Assembly: GCA_012960475.1 (NCBI GenBank)
Contig: DUBE01000029.1
Span: 51,253 to 115,252, forward strand
Direction of reading: 5' to 3'
DNA: 64,000 nucleotides
Source: Planctomycetota bacterium
GTDB taxonomy: Bacteria > Planctomycetota > UBA1135 > GCA-002686595
A program made the translations under genes and the position numbers. The notes beneath the pieces are model-generated. The model was not told the DNA's origin, ran no database searches, and saw only the letters and a program-made list of their open reading frames with translations. Numbering within the stretch: position 1 is the first letter of the stretch; each line of letters starts with the position of its first letter. Below are positions 8,588-16,855 of this stretch, piece by piece.

Positions 8588-9727
8588 ATGAGGTCTCCCA
8601 TGTTCTATCGCTGCATTGTCATCCTGACGCTTACGCTCCCTGCACTCGGCCAGAACCTGGTCGTGCACTATGAGCTCAACGAGACTTCCGGCACGCTTGT
8701 GTCGGATTCTTCCGTCAACGGGCTCGACGCCCAGACGATGGGCGGGACGAGTTGGGTGCCCGGGTGGATCGGCGGCGGGCTTGACCTCGACGGCCTCACC
8801 GGGCACACCACGGCTCCGCATGATCCGCTGCACAATGTCGCGCAGCTGACGATCGCGGCCTGGGTCAACGTCAACGTGCTCGAAAATTGGGATGGCATAT
8901 TGACGAAGGGCCTAGGCATCAGCCCCTACTCGTTGGCGCTCGGCTCCCCTATCGGCAAGTTCAAGTTCGAGGCCAACCAGGGTGGTGGTGGAGGAGGGGG
9001 AGTCGGCGGCGGGATTTTTGCATCGGCCGGCGACCTCACGACGGGTCAATGGCATCACGTGGCGGCGACCTTCGACGGCCAGGAAGTGCGGCTATACCTC
9101 GACGGCGCGCTCGACAGCGTCCACCTCACGCCGGGCATGGTGCTCGCTACTACGGCCCAGGATCTCACGCTGGGCGCCGACTTTCCTGGTGGCGACGAGT
9201 ACTTGGACGGGACACTCGACGATGTGCGCCTGTACGACGGCGCCCTGAGCGCGAACGATATCACCAATCTGTATGGCTACAACTCGGCCCTGTTCTGCAA
9301 CCCGGCCAACCCCCACTCGGGCGGCGGCTTTGCGACCCTGGGCACCTCGACCGTTTCCGGCCCCGGCTTCTTCCACTTGGAAGCGATCGACGGCCCCCCG
9401 GATCAGTTTGCCTACTTCCTGGTTTCCGGCTCATTCGCGGATCCCGGCCTGCCCGTCAGCCAAGGCCAGCTTTGCTTGGGTCCTCCCCAGGGCCGCTACA
9501 GCCCGGCCGCAGGTGGAAGCTTGAGTTCCATCGGCCAGTTTGATGGTGCCGGCGTGCTGCAGAACCTGGCGGGCACCTCGTCCGTGGGTACTGGCTTTGA
9601 TGTTCCCGCTGCGCTGCCCAGTCCTCCGGGCGGCGTGATTGCCGCCGGTGATACCTGGTACTTCCAGTTGTGGTACCGCGACGGTGCCGCGTCCAACTTC
9701 TCGGACGGTATCGCGGTCACTTTCTAA
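8588..9727 (+). CDS. Array gene B: secreted LamG-like protein + C-terminal domain type 1
   Basis: 379 residues starting MRSPMFYRCIVILTLTLPALG, a signal peptide nearly identical to gene C. Residues 22-230 form a LamG/concanavalin-like jellyroll, seen from VVHYELNETSG, LTIAAWVNV, GQWHHVAATFDG, VRLYLDGAL and LDDVRLYDGALS. Such domains usually bind carbohydrate or act as adhesion modules. A run of glycines (about 132-141, encoded by GGT/GGA/GGG codons) interrupts the domain where gene C has NFNPPNGTGGG. Residues 235-379 are the subtype 1 C-terminal domain shared with gene A. The gene is followed by a rho-independent terminator at 9796. Export is predicted; the ligand is unknown. Confidence 0.85.
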   Translation: MRSPMFYRCIVILTLTLPALGQNLVVHYELNETSGTLVSDSSVNGLDAQTMGGTSWVPGWIGGGLDLDGLTGHTTAPHDPLHNVAQLTIAAWVNVNVLENWDGILTKGLGISPYSLALGSPIGKFKFEANQGGGGGGGVGGGIFASAGDLTTGQWHHVAATFDGQEVRLYLDGALDSVHLTPGMVLATTAQDLTLGADFPGGDEYLDGTLDDVRLYDGALSANDITNLYGYNSALFCNPANPHSGGGFATLGTSTVSGPGFFHLEAIDGPPDQFAYFLVSGSFADPGLPVSQGQLCLGPPQGRYSPAAGGSLSSIGQFDGAGVLQNLAGTSSVGTGFDVPAALPSPPGGVIAAGDTWYFQLWYRDGAASNFSDGIAVTF

Positions 9728-9795
9728 GCCTCAGAAGAAGCCTCGGGACTCGACAAGAGCTCCAAGGGTCAGTCTCCACCGGTGAAACCGTAAAA

Positions 9796-9832
9796 GGCCG
9801 TTCCCTTCAAGGAGGGAGCGGCCTCGTTTCTT
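9796..9832 (+). terminator. Rho-independent terminator after gene B
   Basis: Eleven-base-pair stem GGCCGTTCCCT / AGGGAGCGGCC (one G-T pair), loop TCAAGG, then TCGTTTCTT. It lies 68 nt after the gene B stop, inside a stretch of about 165 bases (9728-9892) that is absent from the otherwise matching gene A/repeat 2 junction. Confidence 0.8.
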
Positions 9833-9892
9833 GGCGAGAGGTTTCGCGCGGCCCAGGGATCACGAGAGACACGGTACTCCAGGCCAGTCTTG

Positions 9893-10254
9893 TCGAGACA
9901 ATCAACTCCGGCACTGCCGCCGGTTCCAACCCTGCGGCCAATTACGTGCTCCAGCATGCGTGCATGGCGCTGGCGGAAGACCAAGAACGCTTGTTTCATC
10001 TTGATCGGGCCGCTCTTGTTGCTGCGTCCCTGCAGGGGCCGGTAATCGGACGGGTTCCTTCCCAGACTCGCGCAAGGGTGTGTGAAAGCACCGTTTGAGA
10101 GCCCTCTGGAGGATTTTGAGGTGCTCTTGGGCTCGTGCTGGGGGCAGACGGGTCGAGCTCTTCGAACCGAGCCCTGGCCGAGATCTCCGATTCCGCGCGA
10201 AAGACGTACACTTGGATGTTCCTTCAAGGTCACACCCGATCCGGCTTTCACTGT
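9893..10254 (+). repeat. Intergenic repeat R, copy 3 (long), leader of gene C
   Basis: This aligns with 8224-8587 over its full length. The hairpin at 10077-10092 reads GGTGT-GTGAAA-GCACC, where the closing pair is U-G. The first palindrome has drifted to GGTCGAGCTCTTCGAACC (10151-10168), but GAGATCTC at 10180-10187 is kept. The whole spacer after gene B (9728-10254) contains the terminator and this repeat only. The minus-strand frame that crosses it extends into gene C and is a high-GC shadow. Confidence 0.8.
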
Positions 10255-11376
10255 ATGAGGTCTCCCATGTTCTGTCGCTGCATTGTCATCCTGACGCTCA
10301 CGTTCCCCGCACTTGGCCAGAACCTGGTCGTGCATTATGAACTCGACGAGACTTCCGGCACGCTGGTGTCGGATTCCTCCGGCAACGGGCTCGATGCCCA
10401 GACGATGGGCGGGGCGAGTTGGGTGCCCGGGTGGATCGGCGGCGGGCTCGATCTCGATGACAGCCTCAATGGGCATGTCGCCGTCCCGCACGATCCGCTG
10501 CACGACGTGGCACAACTGACGATCGCGGCCTGGATCAACGTCGACGTGCACCAGAACTATGACGGAGTGTTGACGAAAGGCACGACCGTCAGCCCATACT
10601 CGCTGATGCTCAGCACTCCCGCCAACAAGTTCAAGTTCCAGGCCAACAACTTCAACCCGCCGAACGGCACCGGCGGCGGGATCTACGTGTCGAACGGCAG
10701 CTTGACGCTGAATCAGTGGCATCACATCGCTGTAACCTTCGACGGACAGGACATGAGGCTCTATCTCGATGGCGCGCTCGACAGCGTCTACAACGCGTCG
10801 GGGGTGACCTTCGGCAATACGGTCGAGGACCTCATCATTGGCGGGGACTTTCCTGGTGGTGACGAGTACTTCGACGGGACACTAGACGACGTGCGCCTGT
10901 ACGACGGCGCCCTGGGCGCGGGCGATATCGCCACTCTGTACGGCGGCAGCGTTCCCATCGGCACCAATTACTGCGGGCCCGCCACCCTGAACTCCACCAA
11001 TCAGTCCGCAGTAATCTCCGCCATGGGTGTGGACCAGGCTGGCGGCCATTCCCTGGAGCTGACCGCCGCCCAGATGCCGGTCAACCAGTTCGGGTACTTC
11101 CTCGTGAGCATGGCCCAAGGCTACGTGCCCAACTACAGTGGCTCCCAGGGCAGCCTGTGCCTCGTCGGCCTGATCGGAGGCTTCACCCAAGGTGTCAGGA
11201 ACTCCAGGGCGGCGGGCGAGTTCGCCCTCGACGTGGACACCATGGTCATCCCCCAGCCCGGCGGGCCGGTGGCCATCCAGCCCGGAGAAACCTGGCACTT
11301 CCAGGCCTGGTTCAGGGATAGGAACCCGCATCGGACCACGAACTTCACGGACGGCATTGCGATCATGTTCAACTGA
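10255..11376 (+). CDS. Array gene C: secreted LamG-like protein + C-terminal domain type 2
   Basis: 373 residues from the ATG at 10255, picked to match the signal peptide of gene B (MRSPMFCRCIVILTLTFPALG). The LamG-like jellyroll spans residues 22-230 and closely follows gene B (LTIAAWINV, NQWHHIAVTFDGQ, LDDVRLYDGALG). At the domain junction (about residue 233) the sequence switches to a different C-terminal subtype beginning PIGTNYCGPA, shared with gene D rather than gene B. Its conserved marks are NQFGYFLVS, GSQGSLCL, QPGETWHFQAWFRD and NFTDGIAI. Export is predicted. The gene is thus a mosaic of B-type front and D-type back. Confidence 0.85.
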   Translation: MRSPMFCRCIVILTLTFPALGQNLVVHYELDETSGTLVSDSSGNGLDAQTMGGASWVPGWIGGGLDLDDSLNGHVAVPHDPLHDVAQLTIAAWINVDVHQNYDGVLTKGTTVSPYSLMLSTPANKFKFQANNFNPPNGTGGGIYVSNGSLTLNQWHHIAVTFDGQDMRLYLDGALDSVYNASGVTFGNTVEDLIIGGDFPGGDEYFDGTLDDVRLYDGALGAGDIATLYGGSVPIGTNYCGPATLNSTNQSAVISAMGVDQAGGHSLELTAAQMPVNQFGYFLVSMAQGYVPNYSGSQGSLCLVGLIGGFTQGVRNSRAAGEFALDVDTMVIPQPGGPVAIQPGETWHFQAWFRDRNPHRTTNFTDGIAIMFN

Positions 11377-11474
11377 TGGGGGCCTCCACTCTCCCGGGCG
11401 CGCCACCTGATGTGGGTTAGGCACAGCCCCCCATCCACCACACAGACCAATCTACTTTCGCGACGAGCTACATC

Positions 11475-12767
11475 ATGAAGACACACAACAACACAAGAAA
11501 CGCATGCATCCTCGCCGTGGTCTTAGCGATGGGCACCGGGGCGGCATCGGCGCAGACCACTATTGCCGGCACTGCCGGGGGCAACGACAGCTGGAACGAC
11601 CCGACCAATTGGGACGCCGGTGTGCCATCCGGAGCGATCGATGCGATCGTCAGTGGTGGCGTCTGGGCACAGGTGAACAATGCTTCGACGCTCACCTACT
11701 CCGGGAGCCTCACTCTGAACGCCAATTCGACGTTGACGATGGCTGGCGCTACAGGATCTGAAAGTGCTGTATGGGGTGTCTCTGGCATCACGATGAATGC
11801 TGGTTCAGAGATCCAAGTGAACGTGAGCATCGGTGTGGATTTCCCGGCGATCACGTTGTTGGGTGATGCCAAGTTGAGCAGCCTATTCGGCGCTTCTGAC
11901 TGGGAAACTGACAACTGCAGCGCCATCACCGGAGCGCACACTTTGACCTTGGAACACTTCAATGGCCATACGATCAACTTGAACGCGGCCAATGGCTTTT
12001 CCGAATTGATTATCGATACACTCGATCGCTGGAATCTCCATGCCACAGTCGCTGGCTCTCTAGGTACCGGAAACGTGACCATCAACCCTCGGCCTGACGG
12101 AAGAAGTGCCTCGCTTTATTTCGATGCTAACGATGCGATGGCCGATACCGCAACGCTGACTTTGAACGGTAGCCCCGGGCAGGGGGGATTCAGCGGTAAT
12201 GGTTCAGACTATGTGATCCTGAACGCGGACGACACCATCGCCGCACTCTACGTCTACGGTGTGCAGCAGCCCGCAGGAGCCTATACCAACTCGGAAGCCT
12301 GGATCTCCGGTAACGGGACATTGACCGTCGCCAGCTCGGCGGGCCCTATCGGCACCAACTACTGCGGGCCCGCCATCATGAACTCCGCCAACCAGTCCGC
12401 TGTGATCTCCGCCATAGGAGTGGACCAGGCTGGCGGCCATTCCCTGGAACTGACCGCCGCCCGGTTGCCGGTCAACCAGTTCGGGTACTTCCTCGTGAGC
12501 ATGACCCAGGGCTACGGGGCTAACTTCGGGGGCTCCCAGGGCAGCCTGTGCCTCCGCGGTCAGATCGGAGGCTTCTATCAGGGTGTCAGGAACTCCAGGG
12601 CGGCGGGCACGTTCACACTCGACGTGGACACCCTGGTCATCCCACAGCCCGGCGGGCCGGTGGGGATCCAGCCCGGGGAAACCTGGAACTTCCAGGCTTG
12701 GTTCCGGGACAGGAACCCGAACCAGACCACGAACTTCACGAACGGGATCTCGATCCTGTTCCAGTAG
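11475..12767 (+). CDS. Array gene D: secreted protein, X module + C-terminal domain type 2
   Basis: 430 residues beginning MKTHNNTRNACILAVVLAMG, the gene A signal peptide. The X module (residues 28-288) is nearly the same as gene A: in an aligned stretch of about 250 bases (7517-7770 against 12077-12330) I counted 14 differences, most at third codon positions. At about residue 290 it changes to the GTNYCGPA subtype 2 C-terminal domain found in gene C. The leader from 11417 matches the leader of gene A from 6838. The protein is predicted to be secreted, beta-rich and possibly adhesive; there are no catalytic motifs. Confidence 0.8.
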   Translation: MKTHNNTRNACILAVVLAMGTGAASAQTTIAGTAGGNDSWNDPTNWDAGVPSGAIDAIVSGGVWAQVNNASTLTYSGSLTLNANSTLTMAGATGSESAVWGVSGITMNAGSEIQVNVSIGVDFPAITLLGDAKLSSLFGASDWETDNCSAITGAHTLTLEHFNGHTINLNAANGFSELIIDTLDRWNLHATVAGSLGTGNVTINPRPDGRSASLYFDANDAMADTATLTLNGSPGQGGFSGNGSDYVILNADDTIAALYVYGVQQPAGAYTNSEAWISGNGTLTVASSAGPIGTNYCGPAIMNSANQSAVISAIGVDQAGGHSLELTAARLPVNQFGYFLVSMTQGYGANFGGSQGSLCLRGQIGGFYQGVRNSRAAGTFTLDVDTLVIPQPGGPVGIQPGETWNFQAWFRDRNPNQTTNFTNGISILFQ

Positions 12768-13096
12768 GCCCGAGCTGAGTCAGGGGCACCACGGGTCGCT
12801 CTTGACTCCCACGCATACGTCACCCCTCGTTGGGTCGAGGACTGGCGCGTAGGATCGTCCGTTGGCTGCGTCCGGGGTTCTCAGCTTGTGCCGGCCCGGA
12901 TTCGCCCGAGTTCATATGGGGTTCACGCTGGCCAGGCCCGCTTCCCTCGTCCAGCACCCCAGGTTCCTCGGCACCCCTCGAGTCGTTAGTCTGGTGCCTG
13001 GGAGCCACTCCTAGGGGCCCTGGGAGGGGGGGGCGCTCCTGGATAGTGACTCGATATGGCACAGACGGGCCCCAGAGGCTAGGCTGGGGGTGATCG
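12768..13096. other. Gene-free spacer after the secreted-protein array
   Basis: GC-rich sequence between gene D and the next operon. No frame with a plausible start or composition, no tRNA and no copy of the array repeat is visible. It ends at the terminator hairpin beginning 13097, so it may be the 3' untranslated part of gene D plus its decay region. Confidence 0.5.
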
Positions 13097-13120
13097 GGGG
13101 GCCATCAGGCCCCCTTTTTT
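13097..13120 (+). terminator. Rho-independent terminator
   Basis: Perfect seven-base-pair GC stem GGGGGCC-ATCA-GGCCCCC followed by six T. It lies 330 nt after gene D and 37 nt before the next start codon, so it separates the array from the sugar-utilisation genes; alternatively it is a leader attenuator of the latter. Confidence 0.85.
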
Positions 13121-13156
13121 GGGAACTCCCCTCAATTTCCAATTTCCTAGCCTCCC

Positions 13157-14437
13157 ATGCGCAAATTACTCCTCATTGGGGCCCTCGTGGCCCCTGCCAG
13201 TGCCCAGACCGTTCAACTCACCGTAATCCCCGAGAGTTCATCAAGCACCGTCAGTGCCGCCTTTGAACTGGCCCTGCCGGGCACCTTGCGGGGCAGCTAC
13301 GACCCCGAGACAAACCCCCGTGGGACAAAGACCTTGCCGGGCTTTGTTGGTGGGACGCCCACAGACAACCTTCCGGTGGCAACCACTTTGGACCTGGGCG
13401 CGGACATGCTCTTGACGGGCAATCCCTATGGGGAATTGAGCATGGATTTTGTGGGTCCCGTGGTGACGGTTTCTGGTCTCAATGTGGATTTGATCGGTGA
13501 GATTGGAGGCAGTCTGGATTTGACCCTGGGTCTGCTCTTCGACACGTTCCGCACCTTTGATCCCCTCTCTTTGTACCTCGGTGGTTTCCCCCTGGATATT
13601 CCCCTGGGCTCGGTGGATGTGAGTGTGGCGCGCCTTGAGCAACTGGCTCCGGGTGTGGGCGTCTTGCAGGGAGATCCCGGGGGAATCATGACCCTGGACC
13701 TGATTCTGCCCATGAACCTTTTCATTGAAGCAGACTTCCTTGGTACGCCCCTGACCCTGGGACCCGTACCTTTGCTGCTGCCCTTGAGCGGAACACTGGA
13801 GCAACAGGATGGGCTGACGGTGTTGGATGCGGGTCTATCCCTTGGGTTTGATGAGACCCTGGATGATCCCCTGCCCGGGGTCACAATCGATGACCTGGAG
13901 TTTGCCTTGCCCACAATCCTGCCTCCTGGAGCCGTTGCAGACCTGCTGCTCAATCTGGTTGTGGACTCCCTGTCTGCCGCCGGATCACTCGATATGGTGA
14001 TACACGCGGAAGGCGGCGTTGTGTGTGAAGTCGCGTCCTATTGCTCCGGCGAGCCCAACTCTTCCGGTTTGACCGCTGTGTTGAGCACCAGCGGAAGCCC
14101 TTCAATCCTCGCAGGAGACCTTGGCTTTGTGGTCAGTGATCTGCCCATGGCCCAGTTTGGCATGGTGCTTTTCTCACCCCTGACCGCCAGCGTCCCGAAC
14201 TACGGCGGGGGTGTAGGCACCCTCTGTCTGGGTGCTGCTCCCCTGGCCTTCGACCAGAACGTGCTCTACTCCCGAGGGCTGGGCCAGGTGGCCTTCACTC
14301 CTGCCTGGGATGCCCTGCCCGGAGGGACTCTGATCCAGAGCGGAGACACGATGAACTTCCAGTACTGGTACCGGGACTATCCCGCAGGCGGCGGCACCAA
14401 CCTCTCGACTCCCCTGTCCATCACCTTCTGTCCGTAA
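13157..14437 (+). CDS. Secreted beta-rich protein with the shared C-terminal domain
   Basis: 426 residues with signal peptide MRKLLLIGALVAPASA. Residues 18-285 are alternating hydrophobic and polar, rich in Leu, Gly, Pro and Asp, without a family I recognise. Residues 292-426 are a divergent copy of the shared C-terminal domain: YCSGEPNSSG, LPMAQFGMVLFS, GTLCLG, SGDTMNFQYWYRD and a final ITFCP. Only 6 nt separate its stop from the sugar isomerase start, so it appears to be the first gene of that operon. A role in binding or taking up the operon substrate at the cell surface is an inference from this position alone. Confidence 0.75.
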   Translation: MRKLLLIGALVAPASAQTVQLTVIPESSSSTVSAAFELALPGTLRGSYDPETNPRGTKTLPGFVGGTPTDNLPVATTLDLGADMLLTGNPYGELSMDFVGPVVTVSGLNVDLIGEIGGSLDLTLGLLFDTFRTFDPLSLYLGGFPLDIPLGSVDVSVARLEQLAPGVGVLQGDPGGIMTLDLILPMNLFIEADFLGTPLTLGPVPLLLPLSGTLEQQDGLTVLDAGLSLGFDETLDDPLPGVTIDDLEFALPTILPPGAVADLLLNLVVDSLSAAGSLDMVIHAEGGVVCEVASYCSGEPNSSGLTAVLSTSGSPSILAGDLGFVVSDLPMAQFGMVLFSPLTASVPNYGGGVGTLCLGAAPLAFDQNVLYSRGLGQVAFTPAWDALPGGTLIQSGDTMNFQYWYRDYPAGGGTNLSTPLSITFCP

Positions 14438-14443
14438 AAATCC

Positions 14444-15487
14444 ATGGCGCGACCCCTCTGTCTTTTTACCGGTCAATGGGCCGATCTGCCCCTTGAGGTT
14501 CTGGCCCAAAAAGCTAGCAGCTTCGGTTATGACGGCCTTGAGCTCGCCTGTTGGGGCGATCACTTTGAAGTCAACCGAGCTCTCGAGGAGGATGACTACT
14601 GTTCCAACATCTGGACTCTTCTGCAGGATGCGGGCTTGTGTTCCTTTGCGATCAGCTCGCACCTGGTAGGTCAAGCGGTGTGTGATCTGATCGATGAGCG
14701 GCATGAGGCAATCCTGCCGCCGGACATCTGGGGCGATGGGGATCCGGAAGGTGTGCGTACGCGGGCGGCGGCTCACATGCAGGACACCGGGCGGGCGGCA
14801 CGTCGTTTCTTTGACGCAGCGCCTGAGTCGGTCAAGAACGTCCTGGCGCTCACAGGGCACACGGTGGTCAACGGTTTTACCGGTTCGTCCATCTGGCACG
14901 CAAACTACGGCTTCCCGCCTTTCACCGAAGGCATGATCGAACGGGGTTTCGAGGACTTTGCCCAGCGTTGGAAACCAATCCTGGACTCCTTTGCTGAGCA
15001 GGGCATTTCGTTTGCACTGGAAGTGCATCCCACGGAGATCGCATTCGATGTGCTTTCCACCCGTCGGGCCTTGAATGCGGTGGACCAGCACCCCGCCTTT
15101 GGCTTCAACTTCGATCCCTCGCACCTGGGCTACCAGGGCGTGGACTACATCGGGTTCCTACGGGAGTTCGGGGATCGTATCTTGAACGTGCACATGAAGG
15201 ATGTGTGGTGGAGCGAACACCCGACTCCAGGGGGCGTTTTCGGTGGTCATGCGGCCTTTGGCACCGATGGCCGCGCTTGGGAGTTCTGCTCCATGGGCCG
15301 TGGACGCATCGATTTCGAGAGCATCATGCGTCAGCTCAATCACGCCAACTACCAGGGTCCCTTGACCGTGGAATGGGAGGATATAGGCATGGATCGGGAG
15401 CACGGCGCAACTGAGTCCGCTGCCGCCTGCCGGGCCCTGGACTTCAAGCCTTCCGAGCGCGCCTTTGACGCGGCCTTCAGTGATTGA
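14444..15487 (+). CDS. Sugar phosphate isomerase/epimerase family TIM-barrel protein
   Basis: 347 residues of the xylose-isomerase-like TIM-barrel (AP endonuclease 2) superfamily. The metal site can be traced through [33 protein letters not shown] and LTVEWED, giving the usual Glu/Asp/His ligands. There is no signal peptide, so the enzyme is cytoplasmic. Related planctomycete proteins act on sugars, keto-sugars or inositols; the exact reaction is not readable. It sits 6 nt after a secreted protein gene and 59 nt before an MFS carrier, with a DUF1080 lipoprotein after that, which suggests uptake and breakdown of an oxidised sugar. Confidence 0.85.
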   Translation: MARPLCLFTGQWADLPLEVLAQKASSFGYDGLELACWGDHFEVNRALEEDDYCSNIWTLLQDAGLCSFAISSHLVGQAVCDLIDERHEAILPPDIWGDGDPEGVRTRAAAHMQDTGRAARRFFDAAPESVKNVLALTGHTVVNGFTGSSIWHANYGFPPFTEGMIERGFEDFAQRWKPILDSFAEQGISFALEVHPTEIAFDVLSTRRALNAVDQHPAFGFNFDPSHLGYQGVDYIGFLREFGDRILNVHMKDVWWSEHPTPGGVFGGHAAFGTDGRAWEFCSMGRGRIDFESIMRQLNHANYQGPLTVEWEDIGMDREHGATESAAACRALDFKPSERAFDAAFSD

Positions 15488-15546
15488 CCTTCATTTTTCT
15501 GCATGTTCCACGCCCTCCCTGAACCGACTCTTCTCCTGATCCTTCA

Positions 15547-16848
15547 ATGACATCCTCAACAGCCGAGCCCCTTGATAGGGGAGTGCACTTCAAGCTCTCC
15601 TTGATGATGTTCCTCCAGTACGCGATCTGGGGGGCGTGGCTGCCTTTTCTCTTTAGCTTCCTGAGCACGCACCGAGGAATGGGCAACGCTGACATTGGTT
15701 CCATGTTCGCATACGGGGCGGTGGGTGCCATTGTGGGGCCCCTGATCTTTGGGCCTTTGGCAGACCGCGTGCTGTCGACGGAGAAGCTCTTGGCGATTTG
15801 CCATATCATCGGCGCGGTCTTGGTTTGGCGAATGGGTGAGTGCTCCGTTGATTCTTTCAAGTACTACGCACTCTCTTACGGGCTGTTCTACATGCCCACT
15901 CTTTCGTTGACAAACAGCTTGGCCTTTCACCATGTGCCCGACCGGGACCGGGACTTCGGAGTTGTTCGCCTATGGGGAACCTGGGGCTGGATAGTCGTGG
16001 GGCTGGCCATGGGCCAGTGGTTGGCTTTCCAACACAGCCCCGTGGGTCTTGATGGGGATGCCCTGCTAGCGGCTCAGGCTGCGGGCAAGGCCGACGCCTT
16101 CCGCCTTTCAGGCATCCTGGGCGTGGCCATGGCGGGCTTCTGCTTGACCTTGCCGCACACTCCTCCCAGCCGCACTGCTGAGAGCAATCCCGCTATTGCG
16201 GCACTCTCGGCGGTCAGACGGCAACCACTCCTGACCCTTTTTCTGCTTGCAGTGCCGGTGAGCTGCATTCATCAGTTCTACTTCGTTCACACAGATACAT
16301 TCCTCAGCCTTCGCAAGGTCGCGACTCCTGGCTGGATGAATACGGTCTTTGGGGCTGGTGGTGGTGGACTCATGACCGTGGGTCAAATCAGCGAACTCTT
16401 CGTGATCGGGCTGGTTCCTGTGATGATCGCCGGGGGAATGACGCGCAAGAGCCTCTTGAGTCTGGGCTTGATCGCCTATGGGGTGCGCATGGCGCTCTTT
16501 GCCTATGTGGATCAGATCCCCCTTCCTGAATCCATGGTCCTCCTGCTGGGAGTGGGCTTGCACGGTTTCTGCTTCGGCTGCTTCATCTTTGTTTCATTCA
16601 TGGTGGTGGACGAGCACACATCTCCTGATGACCGCGCCAGCGCCCAGAACCTCTACAACCTGGTAATCGTTGGCATTGGGGTAATCGTCGGCAGCATTAT
16701 TGCTGGCCGCGTGGCCGAGTGGGCCACAGTCAATGATGCTCTCGACTACACCCGTCTCTTCAGTGTTCCCATGTGGGCCTCACTGGTCTGCCTGGTCCTT
16801 CTCCAAGTGGCCTACCCGCGCCACTCCCCTGTTCTCGAATCTGCCTGA
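15547..16848 (+). CDS. MFS transporter, nucleoside:H+ symporter (NupG-like) type
   Basis: 433 residues with about 12 hydrophobic segments. The N-terminus (LSLMMFLQYAIWGAWLPFL) and the GSMFAYGAVGAIVGPLIFGPLADR segment are typical of the NHS/NupG branch of the major facilitator superfamily, which in planctomycetes often sits next to sugar isomerases and DUF1080 genes. Location is the inner membrane, probably proton coupled. Substrate by family would be a nucleoside; by context a sugar derivative is equally likely. The DUF1080 gene starts 7 nt after its stop, so the two are cotranscribed. Confidence 0.82.
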   Translation: MTSSTAEPLDRGVHFKLSLMMFLQYAIWGAWLPFLFSFLSTHRGMGNADIGSMFAYGAVGAIVGPLIFGPLADRVLSTEKLLAICHIIGAVLVWRMGECSVDSFKYYALSYGLFYMPTLSLTNSLAFHHVPDRDRDFGVVRLWGTWGWIVVGLAMGQWLAFQHSPVGLDGDALLAAQAAGKADAFRLSGILGVAMAGFCLTLPHTPPSRTAESNPAIAALSAVRRQPLLTLFLLAVPVSCIHQFYFVHTDTFLSLRKVATPGWMNTVFGAGGGGLMTVGQISELFVIGLVPVMIAGGMTRKSLLSLGLIAYGVRMALFAYVDQIPLPESMVLLLGVGLHGFCFGCFIFVSFMVVDEHTSPDDRASAQNLYNLVIVGIGVIVGSIIAGRVAEWATVNDALDYTRLFSVPMWASLVCLVLLQVAYPRHSPVLESA

Positions 16849-16855
16849 ACTTCCC

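Noticed and set aside
6633..10254. Repeat R as an insertion sequence, MITE or CRISPR repeat
   Set aside because: No terminal inverted repeats, target duplications or regular spacers; copies are fused to gene leaders and look like duplicated flanks of the array genes.
9769..10725. Minus-strand frame of 318 codons across repeat copy 3 and gene C
   Set aside because: It crosses the terminator, the repeat and the LamG module of gene C; the translation shows no fold-like pattern. The same kind of frame appears opposite gene B.
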